64,000 nt of DNA from Chenopodium formosanum (taxonomy: Eukaryota; Streptophyta; Magnoliopsida; Caryophyllales; Amaranthaceae). Below the pieces are notes generated by a model. That model was not told where the DNA came from, did no database searches, and worked only from the letters and a program-made list of their open reading frames with translations. The stretch is from assembly GCA_024500155.1 (NCBI GenBank), contig CM044869.1:54577898-54641897 (forward strand), in the 5' to 3' direction. Both the position numbers and the translations under genes were made by a program. This document shows, piece by piece, positions 1-13,648 of this stretch. Every line of letters starts with the position of its first letter. The first letter of the stretch is position 1.

Positions 1-2283
1 TGATGGATATATAATTAAGTTATAACCTACTGTATGATTTATGGATTACTTTAATTAACTAGCTTAGAAACAAACCCTAAGCTACTTTATTAGATAACCA
101 TCAGATTTTACAATCAACTTTTTTGTTAAAATTGCATCAATCTATTTTTGTTGTCATTTTATAACTTTCTTGAGTATCAATACTAAATTACCACCACATT
201 ACAAGTGATACAATATTAAAATAATACTCCATAGTACATATAGCTGTCAACTAGTTTGATTATTTAAGTTTTAAGAACTATGGTGACTAAATTTAAACCT
301 AACATCAATTACTTATAATCGTTTCATTATCCTTTTTTAATTATATGACTATTTATAAACCAAAAAATATTCTCTAACTAAAAATCTAAGAAGATACTCC
401 AAGAGTTGAAATCTATAATTACTACGTATATATTTTACCTCTATGGAAATTTTTTAATTCTTTCATTTTCATTCGATTGTCGTGCCATTTCTTCATATAC
501 ATAATACATGCATGATAGAGTAGTAGCAAAAAAGTCCTTTTGTTATTATAATAGTAATAATTTTTTAATCAATCTCTTTCACCGTTTCACTTAATTACTT
601 CACATAAATTCCATAAACCAAATCAAAGTTGATGAAAACCTGTAAAGTTATAGCTAAATGCATCCTTGATCACGTAAATAATAATAGTAATTTAAGATTA
701 ATATAATTATAATCATAGAAAGCATCTTTTCATGCAAGTTGTAAATACAAATATACGTATATTATAAACATAAATTTTAAGGGTGGTACGGTGTAAGAAA
801 TCTGTCTTTAATTAAATAAAAGTATTATAATGTCTTAATTATATAAAGTCACCTATTGATGACTAATTATTCTCCAGGTTATACATTAATTAGATAGACT
901 AGCCTTTATCTTTCTCTCACAGTTGACTAAAATCTGTTCTTCTTGGAAGTTTGAATTGAATTAAGGCTAGATTAAGGTTAAGTAAACAAAGTTAAGCAAA
1001 AGCCGAGAATATCTCCTCGTGATTTTGTTCTTTTTGTTTAGTACCACTTGCTTTCTAATTGGCCAAATTAATCCCATAAACCGAGAGTTAACACATGGAT
1101 GAATAGGATTATGACTTCTACTTAACATTAATATAAAATTAATCAAACACTAGCAAACATGGGTGCTGATTGATCCAATCAAATTGTTTTTTAAATTTTA
1201 TTTTCATGTATAATAGAGAGTTACAAGAGGCAAATAGTCGTCTAGTGCACGCTTAGGGGCGATAGCTTACGTGTTACTGGTGTATATGAAATTTGATTCC
1301 AAGTTTTGGGTTTCATTTCCTTTAAAACTTTATACTTTATAAATGATTGGCATCCTTTTAGGTGGGAGGAGGGGGGCGGGGTGAATGGTTGTTAAGCATT
1401 CGTTAGGTTATTTTGTGCATTATGTAGAAAAGATTACTTAACACTAATATATATTCCAACACATTCAATTAGATATAGTGTTTAAAATTTTTTAAAGATT
1501 ATGTTGTACTCTATATTTTCCAATTTTTTCAAATACATACAATTTTACTTAAGTTGTTGTGAAGCTTAGTTTAAGTTAAGAAGATTTTGGACGACGTTTC
1601 ACTCTTCCAAGGAAAAGATTGAGAGGATATCTTTCCTTATTTTTATAATTGTACTTTTGATAAAAATAACTTATATGTGTAGCCTGCATTTTTATTTATA
1701 TGCAAACATATATTACTGCAACACTCCAAATTTCTTGTGATCCAAAACATGTATAATTATATTTGGTGTCGTGCACATAAATTCAACACAAATAAATAAT
1801 GTACATATATTTTTTTGTCTCTTTTACTACGTTTATTATTGTTTTATGAGCTATCAATAATATTTTACTCCATATTAGATTCAATTTCTCAAAATAATAC
1901 TCCGTAAATGGTTCAAAAATCACAATTATCGAAATCATAACCCTTGGCCCCTATATACTCTTTCGATTATTGACTTGGATCTAGCTAATTACAACCAAAT
2001 TTTGACAGATATATAAAACAATACCTCGTACATCATAAAGTATGCAATCACCGTTTTTCTATTTCATCTTTGTTAACTAACGTCATCATTTTCCAACTAC
2101 TAACATTATTGTCATTGTTAAATTCTTAAACTATGTATCATTAATTCATTATACCAATACCCTCTCTCCTTTTGTTTGACTCTTTAAAATATACGAAATT
2201 ACGAAGTAGTTACATTTTAAATTTTACTCCTTAGTTGGATACGGAATACAACAAATTCACATGTACAACTTACAGTATATTTA
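1..2283. other. AT-rich intergenic DNA, no gene seen
   Basis: Very AT-rich sequence with short degenerate repeats and many stop codons in all frames. There is no long ORF, RNA gene or clear element boundary. A GC-richer patch at about 1235-1385 has no recognisable content. Confidence 0.7.
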
Positions 2284-2424
2284 GGTCCTGTTCTTTTGAA
2301 GTTTTGAGCTTTTGCGCAGAGCAGAATAGGTGTCAGCAGATTAAATTGAGTCAGTAGAATAGAGCAGATTTTAGTAGAGTAGAACACATTTCAGCAAAAC
2401 AAAGCAACTTTAAAGAATATGGCC
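2284..2424. mobile_element. Small MITE, PIF/Harbinger-like (TTA target)
   Basis: The ends form imperfect inverted repeats: GGTCCTGTTCTTT at the left and the reverse complement of AAAGAATATGGCC at the right. The left flank is TTA and the right flank TTG, close to the TWA duplication of the PIF/Harbinger superfamily. The interior repeats GAGCAGA/GTAGA-type words, like the element at 56885. It has no coding capacity. Family assignment is inferred from the termini and flanks only. Confidence 0.5.
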
Positions 2425-4300
2425 TTGCTTTTTAAAGAGAATGTATTGCCATTGTTAGGAAATATAGAATGCAAAGTATATTAATTTGCAATCTAATCTT
2501 TTTAGTTTTTTCAGTGAAATCTTTTTGTAAGATATTTAAAAAAAAAAAAATATATCAAAATGTTAAGAACAAAATGGATTGGAGAGAGTAATGTAATAAT
2601 ATATTCTAACTTGATTAAATTATATAATTTTGAAAACATGTATGGTGTAATATGGTTGAATTATTGAAGCATTACAGCATTAGAAAACTACTCGTTATTT
2701 TTTAAAGCAATGTTAGCATAATTAATATCACTGGTAAGACAAATAATAGTATAACACTAGTCCGTCGTCAAATTTGGAATCTACTTCAATAATGACGTAC
2801 ATAAAAGCATTTTCATTTAATTAAGTGAAAAAGTGTAAATGATACTTCTAGTTGATAACTTGATACAAGTCCATACAACATCCGATTCATGCCTTTGTTT
2901 TTATATTTAAAAAAAATTGAGAAAAAGTCACAAATTTCATTGTCACTCTATTATTTATTTTTGTGGGATATATATTTTGGAGAGTTGGTAAACAATTAAT
3001 AATATATAAGAGGACAATTGCGACAATAACAATTTAACACAACACGAATACACCATATATTAAAAGAAAATGCAACTACACTAGATAAGTAACACATATA
3101 ACTCAAGTACTCAACTTATCTTTGACATTGTTACATAAATTTTAAGTACGAGTAATAATTAGTCACCCTTATCGTATTTCACTTTAATACAAATTTAGCA
3201 ATGTGAAAATCAACATGACTCAAAGCAAAAAGTAAAGACATGTTTTTCAAACTGCTTGCTCATGTAGACGTGGCAAAACTAGCTCATGTGGTCATCCTCA
3301 TTAACCAATTCGAAACCTGAACTTATACTCAAAAAAAGAAACATATGGGTTGGGATGAAGTTAAATACCACAAACATTAGAATGGATGCTACTCCATTCC
3401 AATCCATTCTAATAGGCGCTATTGAGCACCCCCTTAATTGATTGTGCCAAATCTACAACAAACCAACCGGGCAACTGTTTCGAATTGGTTAATGAGCCTA
3501 TATCGATTCTAACAAGTTTGACCCAACCAAGCATAAACTGAATAGAATTGACCCGAACCGAATAACTCATTTTGTCCATTAATTGGGTTATGACTTAACA
3601 CATATGGGGGCCTAGGTCAGAACACAAGCAGAGTCCGGGAAAGAAATGGGGGTTTGATCACATAATATGAAAGATAAAATTCTTGTCCCATAATTTGGGT
3701 TATGACTTATCACTGCTAGTTGGTAATTCTATCTTGTTTATTATTACCAATAAATCATCATAAATAGTTTAGTTTAGTTTATTAAATTTATACACTTGAA
3801 CCTTCTAACAAGCTTTCCGAGTCAATCTTTTTGATTTAAATTGTTACCATAAATGAAGCTAGGTGTCTGAACCAGCCCAAGTCTCGGTTGAGCTCTGCTT
3901 GAGTGAACTCCAACCTGAGACGTGAGAGAGTAGTTTCCAAGCAAGCTAGGCGCGTGATCACATCTAGCTAATGTTCCAGTATCTGCTATACAAAATTACA
4001 AACCTTTCCAACTCAGGTTTAGAAACATGCTATGATAAAGAGCATTTGTATGTAAAAAAGAACTTAGCTTTGCTCAAAAAAAAAAAAAAAAAAAAAATCT
4101 TAGATCCATGAACGTACAGCCGATACAGGTGAATCTGATTTTTTCGTGTTCTTCTTATAATAGTGGATCTTCACAAGGGTACACCAGTTCTTTGACTACA
4201 AACTGAGTATAACTAGCTGTTACCAGCTCTGTTTCCTGACTACACTAACACTTTTGCCCAAAATTTCTTTTACAGGAATCATGTACAAAGACTACAAGTG
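2425..4300. other. Intergenic DNA, no gene seen
   Basis: AT-rich intergenic sequence downstream of PTAC2. It holds a 22-A run at 4076-4097 and no supported gene. The last few hundred bases, up to the PTAC2 stop codon, probably include that gene's 3' UTR; a 63-codon frame at 4344-4535 there is not credible as a gene. Confidence 0.6.
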
Positions 4301-4573
4301 GTAAGAGAAAGCAATCAATTTCCGTTTCTGAATTCTACTTGCTTCATGGGTCGCAAACTTGCAGCAACATAGCCATGTTGCTAGGAAAAAGATCCCATAG
4401 TCTTGAACAATGCTGGAAAACCAGGTTGGGTGCATTGGAACAAATAACATTGGCCGTTTTCAGCCAAACAAAATTTGAATTGACCCTCAATACAATCGTG
4501 GAAGCCTGATTTGACTGACATTCAGCAGAACTCAAAACCTTGAAAAGTGGACAATTGAAATGGAGTCTCTTCC

Positions 4574-7500
4574 TTAAACCGTACTAGGCATAAGTTCCTT
4601 CTGTCTTCTCGAGATAGTATCTCTTTTATCATTGCTATGTTTCTCTTTCCTACCAGAGCCAATAGACGTCCTTGATAAAGGAAGAGGCAAAGGGGCATTG
4701 CTGAGTCTAATCACTTCGCCTGTCTCAGAATCACCAGAGTTTTCCTTTATTTCAGACAATAGCTGCTTAAGCTGGGTTGACTGGCTCACAATACGGCCTT
4801 TGTTCCAACCAGGGAAACTAAATTGAAATGATGGCAAATTATCCTTTAGAAAAGAATTAGCCACCTTGGCAACCGGAAAATTCTCTGCTACAGAGCTTTT
4901 CTCCATGTCTCCCCTTCTGCTAATGAAACAAAGAAAAAAAAAGTCATGAGGCAGAAGAGAACTGTATCATTCCAATCACATGCAACTTCTTATATGACGA
5001 ATCTAAATTTAGATAAAGGCAAGAATCAACAATGAGGCATATCTTGAAACCACAAGAGCAAACACTAAAGAATACACAGGAAGGAAATTAGCATTTCTTG
5101 TTTTAGCCTCTTCCTCAGGAGCAAAAGCCTAGATTTTAAGGGACCAACGTAATCTATTGCCAAGAAAAAAATGAATTTCTTATTGAAAGCAGAAAAAAAT
5201 TGGTCCACACTAACAAACACTTAAAGATCCACCATAGTCCATGTGTATATATCTATTTCAAAAAGGAGCAAAAGTTGAGGAATTCCTTCTGAGACACACT
5301 TGCTTGATAAGGCAGACCAGCATGACAGCATAAGGCCATAGGCCATTCTACATCCCTCTGTCTTTCATCAATTAAACGGCAACATAGACCTCAGCTAGGT
5401 CTATACTCTATACATACTAAGTTCTGGCTGGAACTTCTAGGGTATCAGAGAAAAATCCAAAAAACACAAAAAGAATGGCATTGCTATTTTGGTCAGGGTC
5501 AGGTTGCAATGTGGCATTTTTTTTTTTAAAAAAAAATCTTAAGGGTCTAAGTATCATTTACAGCAGCGCTTTACATCTCTTCTTATAAATGAGAATTAGT
5601 TGTGCAAACGAACCAGCTTTCCTCCAGTGAAACGCTGCACACTAAAGATTGACTGACACAATGAGATTGGCACATGATCAGATTTATAGGCAACATACAT
5701 ACTATATCCTCCTTTTCAACCATTTTATTTTTGTAATACGTATATGACCTTTCTATATTCCTGAAATTAGTTTCTAAAAAATTGTTGGTGGTTGAAATAC
5801 GTAATTCAGAAATCAATTTTACACCCTTAAGGAGTTCCATAATATCATGAGAAAACAGTCATTCAAAAAGGGAAAGCTAGCAAAGTAATTTATATGACCC
5901 TATTTCTTCCAATGATGAAGTGTATCTTTACATATCAAAATATTAGCATAATTCATAGTAAGTAACGTGCAAAGCCTCCCTTTTATATATTGCCCGGGTA
6001 ATTCAGCATTAAATCTGTACATTTATGCTTAATTTACTAGTAAGTTGATACTGTCCAAATTTTCATCAGCAAGTCACTGATAAGTTTGGAACCAAAATTA
6101 AACTTCTTGGTGCTACTCTTTGCTCAACAAGAATAATGCATTTATGTATGCTTGATGAATTTTGGTGAACACGAAAGTAAAAACAAAGGGCTCAGGTTTG
6201 CTTTAGGCTATGAAAGAGGAATATGAAGAGAGCTTACACTACAACAAGAGTTGCTAGTTGCGGAAGACTAGTGCCATCCTTGAACATCTTTACCATATCA
6301 TTGAGCCAAACTGATATTGCTGCACATATGCCTCCAGGCCACATCCTGCACATTGATCATTTTAATAAAAAAAAGGGGGGAAATAAAAAAATATAAAGGG
6401 TTCGACATGGTTTAATGTGATGTATACCTATGTACATCAAGAGACCAGACCAACTTGTTGACACGAAACAATTCAGGAAAAAGGCCCCTTTTTGTTGCTT
6501 CTTTTAGCACCCTTGCTGCACGTGCCTCCTGGCCAAGCCACCAAAGCGCTTCTAAAAGAGTGTTATAGAATTTCATTCCAAAGCCACAGCCTTCAGAATT
6601 AAGTTTGTCAAATACGTATTCTACCATCTGCCAATTGGAGTCATCATCAAAATCTCCCTTGATCATCTGAGCAATCACTTGATGAATATTGGAAGTCTTG
6701 TGATTCAGCATTTCATTCAGCAATTCGTAGGCATTATTTAACCTGAATGGTTAAAAAGCTCGATTGAGACAAAATGTTTCTTAGAAGGATTAAAAAATGT
6801 GGCATTGGAGATTTATGTTTGGCACTTGTGCTACAGTCAGGTTATAAAAAAGAGCATAATATTTTGAGAAAAAAAATTAGAGCTTCTGATAAAGACAGAT
6901 TGAAAACAGCAAGTTTAATCCAGAATAGTATAAATCAAAGAACCACCAAAAAAATTATCATAACTCAGTCAGAAACCATCAGCAATACACTTTTATTTAA
7001 ACAAATTTATTTTACCAAGCATATAAGTACATTTTATTAGATAGAATCTAATCAACATTTCTGTAATGCGACAATTGCTGATAACTAACTTGAAAAATGC
7101 ATATTAAAACTACGGAACCAGAGAAGACTTCTGTCTAACACATATTCCCCAATGTAAAACAATAGCCTTTTACTTTCACTGAAGCACACTGTTAATCGTG
7201 ATTAGTTCAGTCAGTATCGATCATCGATCATTAATTTTCAATATTAGATAAGCCTTTTCAAGTCATTTTTCCCACGTGACAGAGTAATATCTCTTACTTT
7301 TGACTGTGACGTGCGACTTTCCAAGCATAACTTCGCTGAGGTCGATTGAATCACAATTTTTCAATATTTGATAAACAATGGTTTGGCTGAAGTAGAAAGA
7401 AAAATGGTACCAAGCTGAAACATGGTGCAGAGAGGTTTAGGCAGGTACATTGAGTAAGCCTGTTCTGCCAATGGAATGAGAAATTGGAAGTTTATTTTTG

Positions 7501-10500
7501 TAGGTTCGCAACAATTCAGATCTTTGATTGTTTTTCTGGTAAAGAGTGGATCAAGGTAAATGATTTTTGGAGGAAAGTGCTAAATTCGTGCAACAAGACT
7601 TTCTTTCTTAGGTTTGGATGACTTGATACAACACTTTCTTTCTTAGATTTGTGGATAATTTGATACCCTTCCTGTTCCAAAGGCACCCAAATAAAAAGAG
7701 ACAGAGAAATATATATGGTAGCCAGTGGATTTTTTCTCTACCACTCCTTTCATAAATGGCTAAACTTGTGGTGTCTTGTAGATAGCAAACTGAGATCATA
7801 GACAGTACTTCACCAGCTCCTTTTAAATCGCAACATATTTCTCATGAAAAGGAAGCAAAATAATTGCAACATAATTTATTTGGCCAATGATTCTTTCTAT
7901 CTCTCCTCATCACAATACTATTATTTTTCTCAATCTCTCCTCATCAAATGGTTTCTGATGATTGTGCATCCACTTCACACAGCGATTAATATAGAACAAA
8001 GGAAGTACTTTGTTTGATGTCTAAGCTAAATGACTTTAACATATAATCCAATGCCATTTTCCTGCAATCAAGGTTTCACCCAAAATATAAATAAAATAGA
8101 GCTACAATATCCCCATTTTTTTCAGCATCTTTCAGGTCCTTAATCTCTCACATTGCTGTTCAGAATCTTCTGAAATAAATTTTTTTATACTACTGATTGC
8201 TTTGTAGGATCCCAACTCCCAAGTCTCTCAAGTATTAGGTCCCCATAAGATGGTTACACTCAACTGGGGTGTGAGGAGTGTTTTGAGTCATTTTGGTCAT
8301 AGTTGCTCTTGAAATAATTGTCAACAAAGACACCAGAGACATTCTGTATATACATATTGAAAAGAAAAAGAAAGAGAGAGAAAAAAAAAAAAAAAAAGCT
8401 TCATGAGGATATCACTTCACTGTTCACCGTATTAGATGTCAAAAAACTCATATATTGACAATATTTGCCTTAACTACCAGCTGGAGCATCAAAAAGTAGG
8501 TAATCAGGAAACTCAAATAAAGATCCTAAAAGATTTAGGATTCCTATAACTCATGCCTTTTGCAAAGGAAGTACTCTGAATTGTAAAATTTCACTGTTCT
8601 GATGATGAAGTTCAGAAGAAGAAGAGAAGAAAGGGAAGGAAATCGAACAGTATACCTAATTCTCCTACACAACTGTATATCAAATATTTTGTATTAGATT
8701 CCTCAAACCAGTTCATGATATCCTGGCAGCCCAATCCTTCTGGAGGCATAACATTGTATGGTTCAAGCAGCAAAGTTCTTTCACAATTGCTCTTAGATAT
8801 GAAAAACTGAAAAGAAAAGGAGAAAATTTATACCCGGGAGATGTTCCTATTCACAATGAGACTGACACTAATTTAGAAGTATCCTAGATTTGGCATTTGA
8901 AGTATCAATTAAAAAAGAGGAAGGGCAAAAGCTTCTTCCCCAAATTGTTTGCACACAATTAAATTGACAAATAATACGGAGAGCAGTGAAGTGATATATG
9001 TTGTGTATACAAACCACATGAATCTCAGAATCCAGAGCAGGCTATTCTGGTGTTGATCTTGCAATACAACATAATTTGAAACACAAGATTAGTTAAAATG
9101 TTCACTGTTATGCCTGTGGGGGCTCTTTGGAGTTCAAGTATCATCCCATATCTATTAATGCAATCACATACTTGAGGAAGACCTCAATTTCTGTTTCAAT
9201 TGCCTAAAGGCTTAGTGATGGTTTCAAGAATTACCTTTAAAGTATAGTATTGGCAAAACCATGTATGTTTAGAGACTATCCTCTCCATTTGTAGCTACAT
9301 CTAGCAAAACTAAGTGTTTAAGGACATACGCACATAGCCGTGTCGAATATGATGATAATTAAATCAGTGTAAGTATACGTCATCTGCAGGCCCATATCAG
9401 TGAAACGCGTACAAGTATATTGTCTAGAAGGTGTGATCACTTTGCTAACTAAATTAATAGGGCGTCAAAATTTTCTATGGGATACATACTTTAAAACCAA
9501 ATCATGAAGAAGATGATAGCAAAAAAAACTGACCTGTCAGTTTTTGCATAGACCGCAAGCATCATGCAGTAGCACATCACGCTTGGTAGGATTCCAAATG
9601 CTTTGATCTCTTGAAACTGCTCTTCTGCCTCTTCAACAAGCCCAGCAAAGTAGTAAACACTTAAGACTGACTCAAGTGTTTGCTCATTTGGGTCACATTT
9701 TGCACTGTCCATTTCAACATAGGCCTTTATGGCCTCCTCAAACTGACCTCCCTGTCTAAAACCTTCAATAACACCATTAAAAGAATTACTGTTCCTTCCT
9801 ATGCCAGACTCAATCATCCTAGTCACGATTGCTCCTACCTCCCTATAAAGTCCACCCCTTGCATATGTGTGAATCAAAGAGTTAAAGGTTTCCACAGTGG
9901 GCTTACTTCCCACCTCATTCATAGTGTTAAACGCGACAAGAGCTTCCTCATACAGCCCAGCTTGCCCATAAGCCTCAATAACACCAGTGTAGGCCTTAGC
10001 ACTTGGCACCAGGCCTTTTTCATTCATATGTAATAAAATCTCTTTTGCGTCCTGATACAACCCTCCTTTCCCACAAGCAAACACCAATCCTTCATAGGTC
10101 TCCATATTTGGCTCGACATTCTCCTCCACCATATCATGGAATAAAGTCACCACTTCCTTAAAATAACCACCCTCGCCAAAAACCTGTATAAGAATATTAT
10201 AAGTTGCAGCATCTGGCTCGGTGTTGCTCACTTTCATCTCAAGGAAAAGGTCGCGAACATCATCATACCTCCCTTGACCACCATACAAGTTCAACAAAAT
10301 ACTATAGGTACTAGCATTCGGCATGCAACCCGCTTCTTGCATCTGCCTAAACACCCCCATGGCCTCTTTAATGGATCCCTTATGTGCATAAGCTTCCAAT
10401 AACACATTATACGACGATATATCAGGCATTTTACCACTCAGTTCCATCTCTTTCAAAAGTTCAGAAACCTTTCCAAGCTCACCTAACTTGCTAAATGTCT

Positions 10501-11377
10501 CAACAACATAGGTATACGTCGTTATATCAGGCAAAACCCCACTTTCATTCATGGTCCTAAACACCATCTCAGCCTCATCACCCAACCCTCTACTAGCACA
10601 AGCGCTAAGCAACGTGTTATAAGTCACTATATCAGGCTGAACCCCTTCATGCCTCATCTCAGCAAATAACCCCAACAACTCCTCCCAATCCAACCCACCC
10701 CTAGCACAAGAATTAATCACAGTATTATAAGTCAATATATTAGGAGCCACCCTCTCTTTCTTCATCCTATGCAACAACTCAAGGGCGGTCTCATACTGAC
10801 CATTCCTACCATAAGCATTAATCAAAGCAGTATACGAAAACACGCTACGAGGTACACTATGAACAGGCATATCATCAAACACCTCATGACATTTCTCAAG
10901 CAACCCTTCTCTACCTAACACCCCAATGATAATAGTATATATATGTTCATTAGGTTTGCACCAAATTTGGCGCTGCATATATTTAAACAATCTTAAGGAT
11001 CTTTGCCAATCACCCCTTTGAGCAAATTCCTTAAAAACCAAAGCAAAATCATTAAGAGAAAGCTTACTTTTAAAGGCATCAAGACATCTAGCAATAGAAC
11101 CTCTAGGTGGAAGACTACTTAACTTATTAATTAAGGTCTCAATATCATAACTATACTTACCCTTTTCAAGTGTGAATGATGGGTTGCCCAGAATTAGGTC
11201 TTTGGTTTTAGCTTTGAGCTTGAAATCGGAAGAGAGAGAGTACGGTTTTGAGAAAAAGGGGGATTTTTGGGGAAATAGTAATACTGGGTTTTGAGGGGAA
11301 TTGGGAAATGGGTTTGGTTTAGAAGAGAGAAAAGGTTGAGAGGAGAGAGAAAGAGTGAAGGTTAGAGTTTTTAGCAT
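4574..11377 (-). CDS. PTAC2: PTAC2, plastid PPR-SMR protein
   Basis: Four exons on the minus strand: 11377-9534, 6742-6428, 6345-6238 and 4916-4574. All junctions are GT-AG and the frame is continuous, giving 869 residues, close to the roughly 860 of Arabidopsis PTAC2. The N-terminus is rich in Ser, Pro and Phe with few acidic residues, as expected of a chloroplast transit peptide. Exon 1 carries a long run of 35-residue PPR motifs (typical words TYNTLLSACASRG, TYNILIQVFGEGG). Exons 2-4 carry the conserved C-terminus, including LDVH followed by a small MutS-related (SMR)-like segment. In Arabidopsis, PTAC2 is a component of the plastid-encoded RNA polymerase/nucleoid complex, needed for chloroplast gene expression; that role is inferred here by homology. 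The start ATG at 11377 is the first in the frame. Intron 1 is 2.8 kb and contains an exon-like block of unknown origin (8652-8802). Confidence 0.93.
8652..8802 (-). other. Exon-like open block in PTAC2 intron 1, unidentified
   Basis: On the minus strand a 151-base block is bounded by a pyrimidine-rich TTTTCTTTTCAG acceptor and an AG|GTATAC donor. It is open in one frame, coding about 50 residues with protein-like composition (contains the words LLLEPYNVMPPEGLG and DIMNWFEESNTKYLIY). Known PTAC2 proteins have no insert at this position. Using it as a cassette in PTAC2 would shift the frame and soon meet a stop. I do not recognise the peptide. It may be a gene fragment, a fossil exon or a rare alternative exon. 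Confidence 0.4.
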
Positions 11378-11499
11378 GATGGGGTTGGATGAATTTGCAT
11401 TAGAAATTGAGGAAATTGGGGTAGGAAAATTAGGGTTTTTGAAGGGTTTTTGGTGTTTGAATTGGAAATTGAAGTTACAGAGAAAAGGGTGAAAGGGGA

Positions 11500-11537
11500 A
11501 GAAGAAGAAGGAAGAAGAAGAAGAAGATGAAGATGAA
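11500..11537. repeat. (GAA)n-rich microsatellite near the PTAC2 start
   Basis: An interrupted GAA/AGA tract lies about 125-160 bases upstream of the PTAC2 start codon. It reads as a TTC tract on the coding strand, so it may lie in the 5' leader. Confidence 0.6.
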
Positions 11538-12177
11538 AGGTAGAATTTCAGAGGTAGTTTTGGATAACGATGACCGTTGGAAGGGGTGGCTAACTGTTAT
11601 GCCCGCCCATTAATCTGCTACTCTATATTGAATTAAGCACTTAATTTTTCATTTTTCCGATTAAATTTATTTTGGCAAATGTGAAAAAAAAAAAAAAAAA
11701 AAAAACCCTTTTAAATGTATCATTTCGCGAAAAAAATTCTTTTAAAAGTTTTTTTTGTAAAAGAAAACCCAAACAGATCTAATTTTTGTTGAAGACAACT
11801 TGGTACCTCTAATTCACCTGATTAACCACTAATTACACTCTAACTATTTAATAATAAAATTAGTTTATAAATAAATAAATAAACAAAACCACCATCTCCA
11901 CCACCACCCAGCCACCCACTCCCTTTCCCCCTCCCTAGAAGCAGCCCCACCACCGACTAAGCCACCAGAATTGTTGCCCACATCCAAGCCAACCACGAAA
12001 ACCACCCTAGCCAGGCCACAACCTACCACCAGCTTGCCTACTCCCGTCGTCAACCACCACCAAGAAAACTACCTTACTCCCATCGCCATCCCACCACGAA
12101 AATACCTACACCCGGAAACATCAACTCGAGCACGAATTCTCGAAATACAACATCGTGTTCCAAAGAAGTCGAGAACA

Positions 12178-13648
12178 ATACACTACTAGAAAACAGGCCA
12201 TTTTCGACGGAAAAATTCCGTCAGAAACACCTTGAAATCCGTCGGAGAAGGTGTTTCCGACGGAATTCCATCAGAAAAGGTTGTCGGAAACGCCTTTGTA
12301 GCAAAAACCACCTTTTCCGACGAAAATTTCGTCGGAAACACTATTCCGACGGAATTTTCCGTCGTGACATAATTTTCGGCACCGGTGAATTCCGTCGAAA
12401 TTTATAATTCGGTCAGAAATTTCCGACCGAAATTCCGTCGGAAACTATTTTTCGGAAATAAAAAAAAAAACGTTGTGCCACCACCGACACGGCGTATCAC
12501 CATCTCCAACTACCCAAAAAGCCCCTGTCAACCCCAACCAAACCCACATCACCACCACCACCACCAACCACTACAGACCACTAAACTAGCGCCACCCACC
12601 CAAACCCAACCTAACCCACCACCACCTCCCTAAAACCAGACCACCCTAACCCACCCCACCCCACCCCACCCTAACCTACCCTAACCCTAACTAAATTAAC
12701 CCCCACCCTAAATTAACCCACCCCACCCTAACCCACCCACCCTAACCTTCTCTCACTAAATTAACCCACCCCACCCTAACCCTTAGCCCTGGCGGCACCC
12801 ACCACCACCACCTCCCTATAACCAGACCACGACCTTAAAACCACCAACGACCCACCCACAACAATTGACCACGACCCACCCTTAAACTGACCCAGACCCA
12901 CCCACAACAAGCCTAAAACCACCAACGAGCCACCACCACCAGAACCGAAATTTTTTTAAAAAAAAAAATTAAAAACATCAAAACATACCCTTAATTATGA
13001 AATTAGCTTCGAATTTCACCAAATTTAGGTTAATAAGGCTAAATTCGACAATAAAAACTCTAGATCTAGAGTTTTGACAGTTGAATTTAACCTTAAACAC
13101 CTTATAAAAGGGGGCAGCGGTGGCAGCAGCGTGAGACGACGGCGGCGGTGGCAACGGCTTGAGACGACTGCGGAGACGACGAAGTACGAAGGAGAGGAGA
13201 GGAAAGAAGAGAAAGAGAAGGGAGAAGGAGACTGAAGCTAAGGGAGAAAGAAGCCATAAAGAGAGAAACAGAAGAAGAAAGGAAAGAGAGAAGGAAAATG
13301 GGGAAATGATAAAAAAACGGCTGAGGGTGAAATAAAAGGGGGGCTGAACATTTAGGGTTTGTTGAATTTTTTTTTTTGTTTAAAATATATTCCGACGGAA
13401 TTTAATTCCGTCGGAAAATGACATTTCCGTCGGAAAACCCATATATTCCGACGAATTTATATTCCGTCGGAAAATGACATTTCCGACGGAAAATTCCGTC
13501 GGAAAACCCATATATTCCGACGAATTTATATTCCGTCGGAAATTTCCGACGAATCTTTAAAATCCGTCGGAATTTCCTATGTTTCCGACGGAATTAGGTG
13601 TCCGTCGGAAACAATCCATCGGAAATAGGCCTATTTCTAGTAGTGATA
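12178..13648. mobile_element. CACTA (En/Spm-type) non-autonomous element
   Basis: The element proper is 12181-13645. The left end reads CACTACTAGAAA, and the right end reads TTTCTAGTAGTG, its exact inverse complement; GGCC follows in both ends. The target duplication is ATA (12178-12180 and 13646-13648), the 3-bp type of CACTA elements. Both subterminal regions are packed with near-palindromic TTCCGACGGAA/TTCCGTCGGAA units (about 12 on the left, about 14 on the right), the kind of array a CACTA-encoded protein binds. The interior has CCACC/CCCTAA-rich and GACGGCGG-rich stretches but no transposase. It is nested in the MULE. Confidence 0.9.
12640..12790. repeat. CCCTAA/CCCACC-rich degenerate repeat inside the CACTA element
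   Basis: Interspersed CCCTAA, CCCACC and AAATTAACCC words occur without a fixed period. The tract resembles telomeric repeat superficially but is irregular, and is best viewed as simple sequence within the transposon. Confidence 0.6.

Noticed and set aside
4344..4535. 63-codon minus-strand ORF after the PTAC2 stop
   Set aside because: Lies in the likely 3' UTR, has low-complexity context and no recognisable protein features.
9680..10033. 117-codon ORF opposite PTAC2 exon 1
   Set aside because: Antisense shadow of the PPR coding sequence; repeated codon structure explains its length.
12640..12790. Interstitial telomeric repeat (CCCTAA-like words)
   Set aside because: Words are irregular and mixed with CCCACC and AAATTAACCC; the tract is inside the CACTA element.
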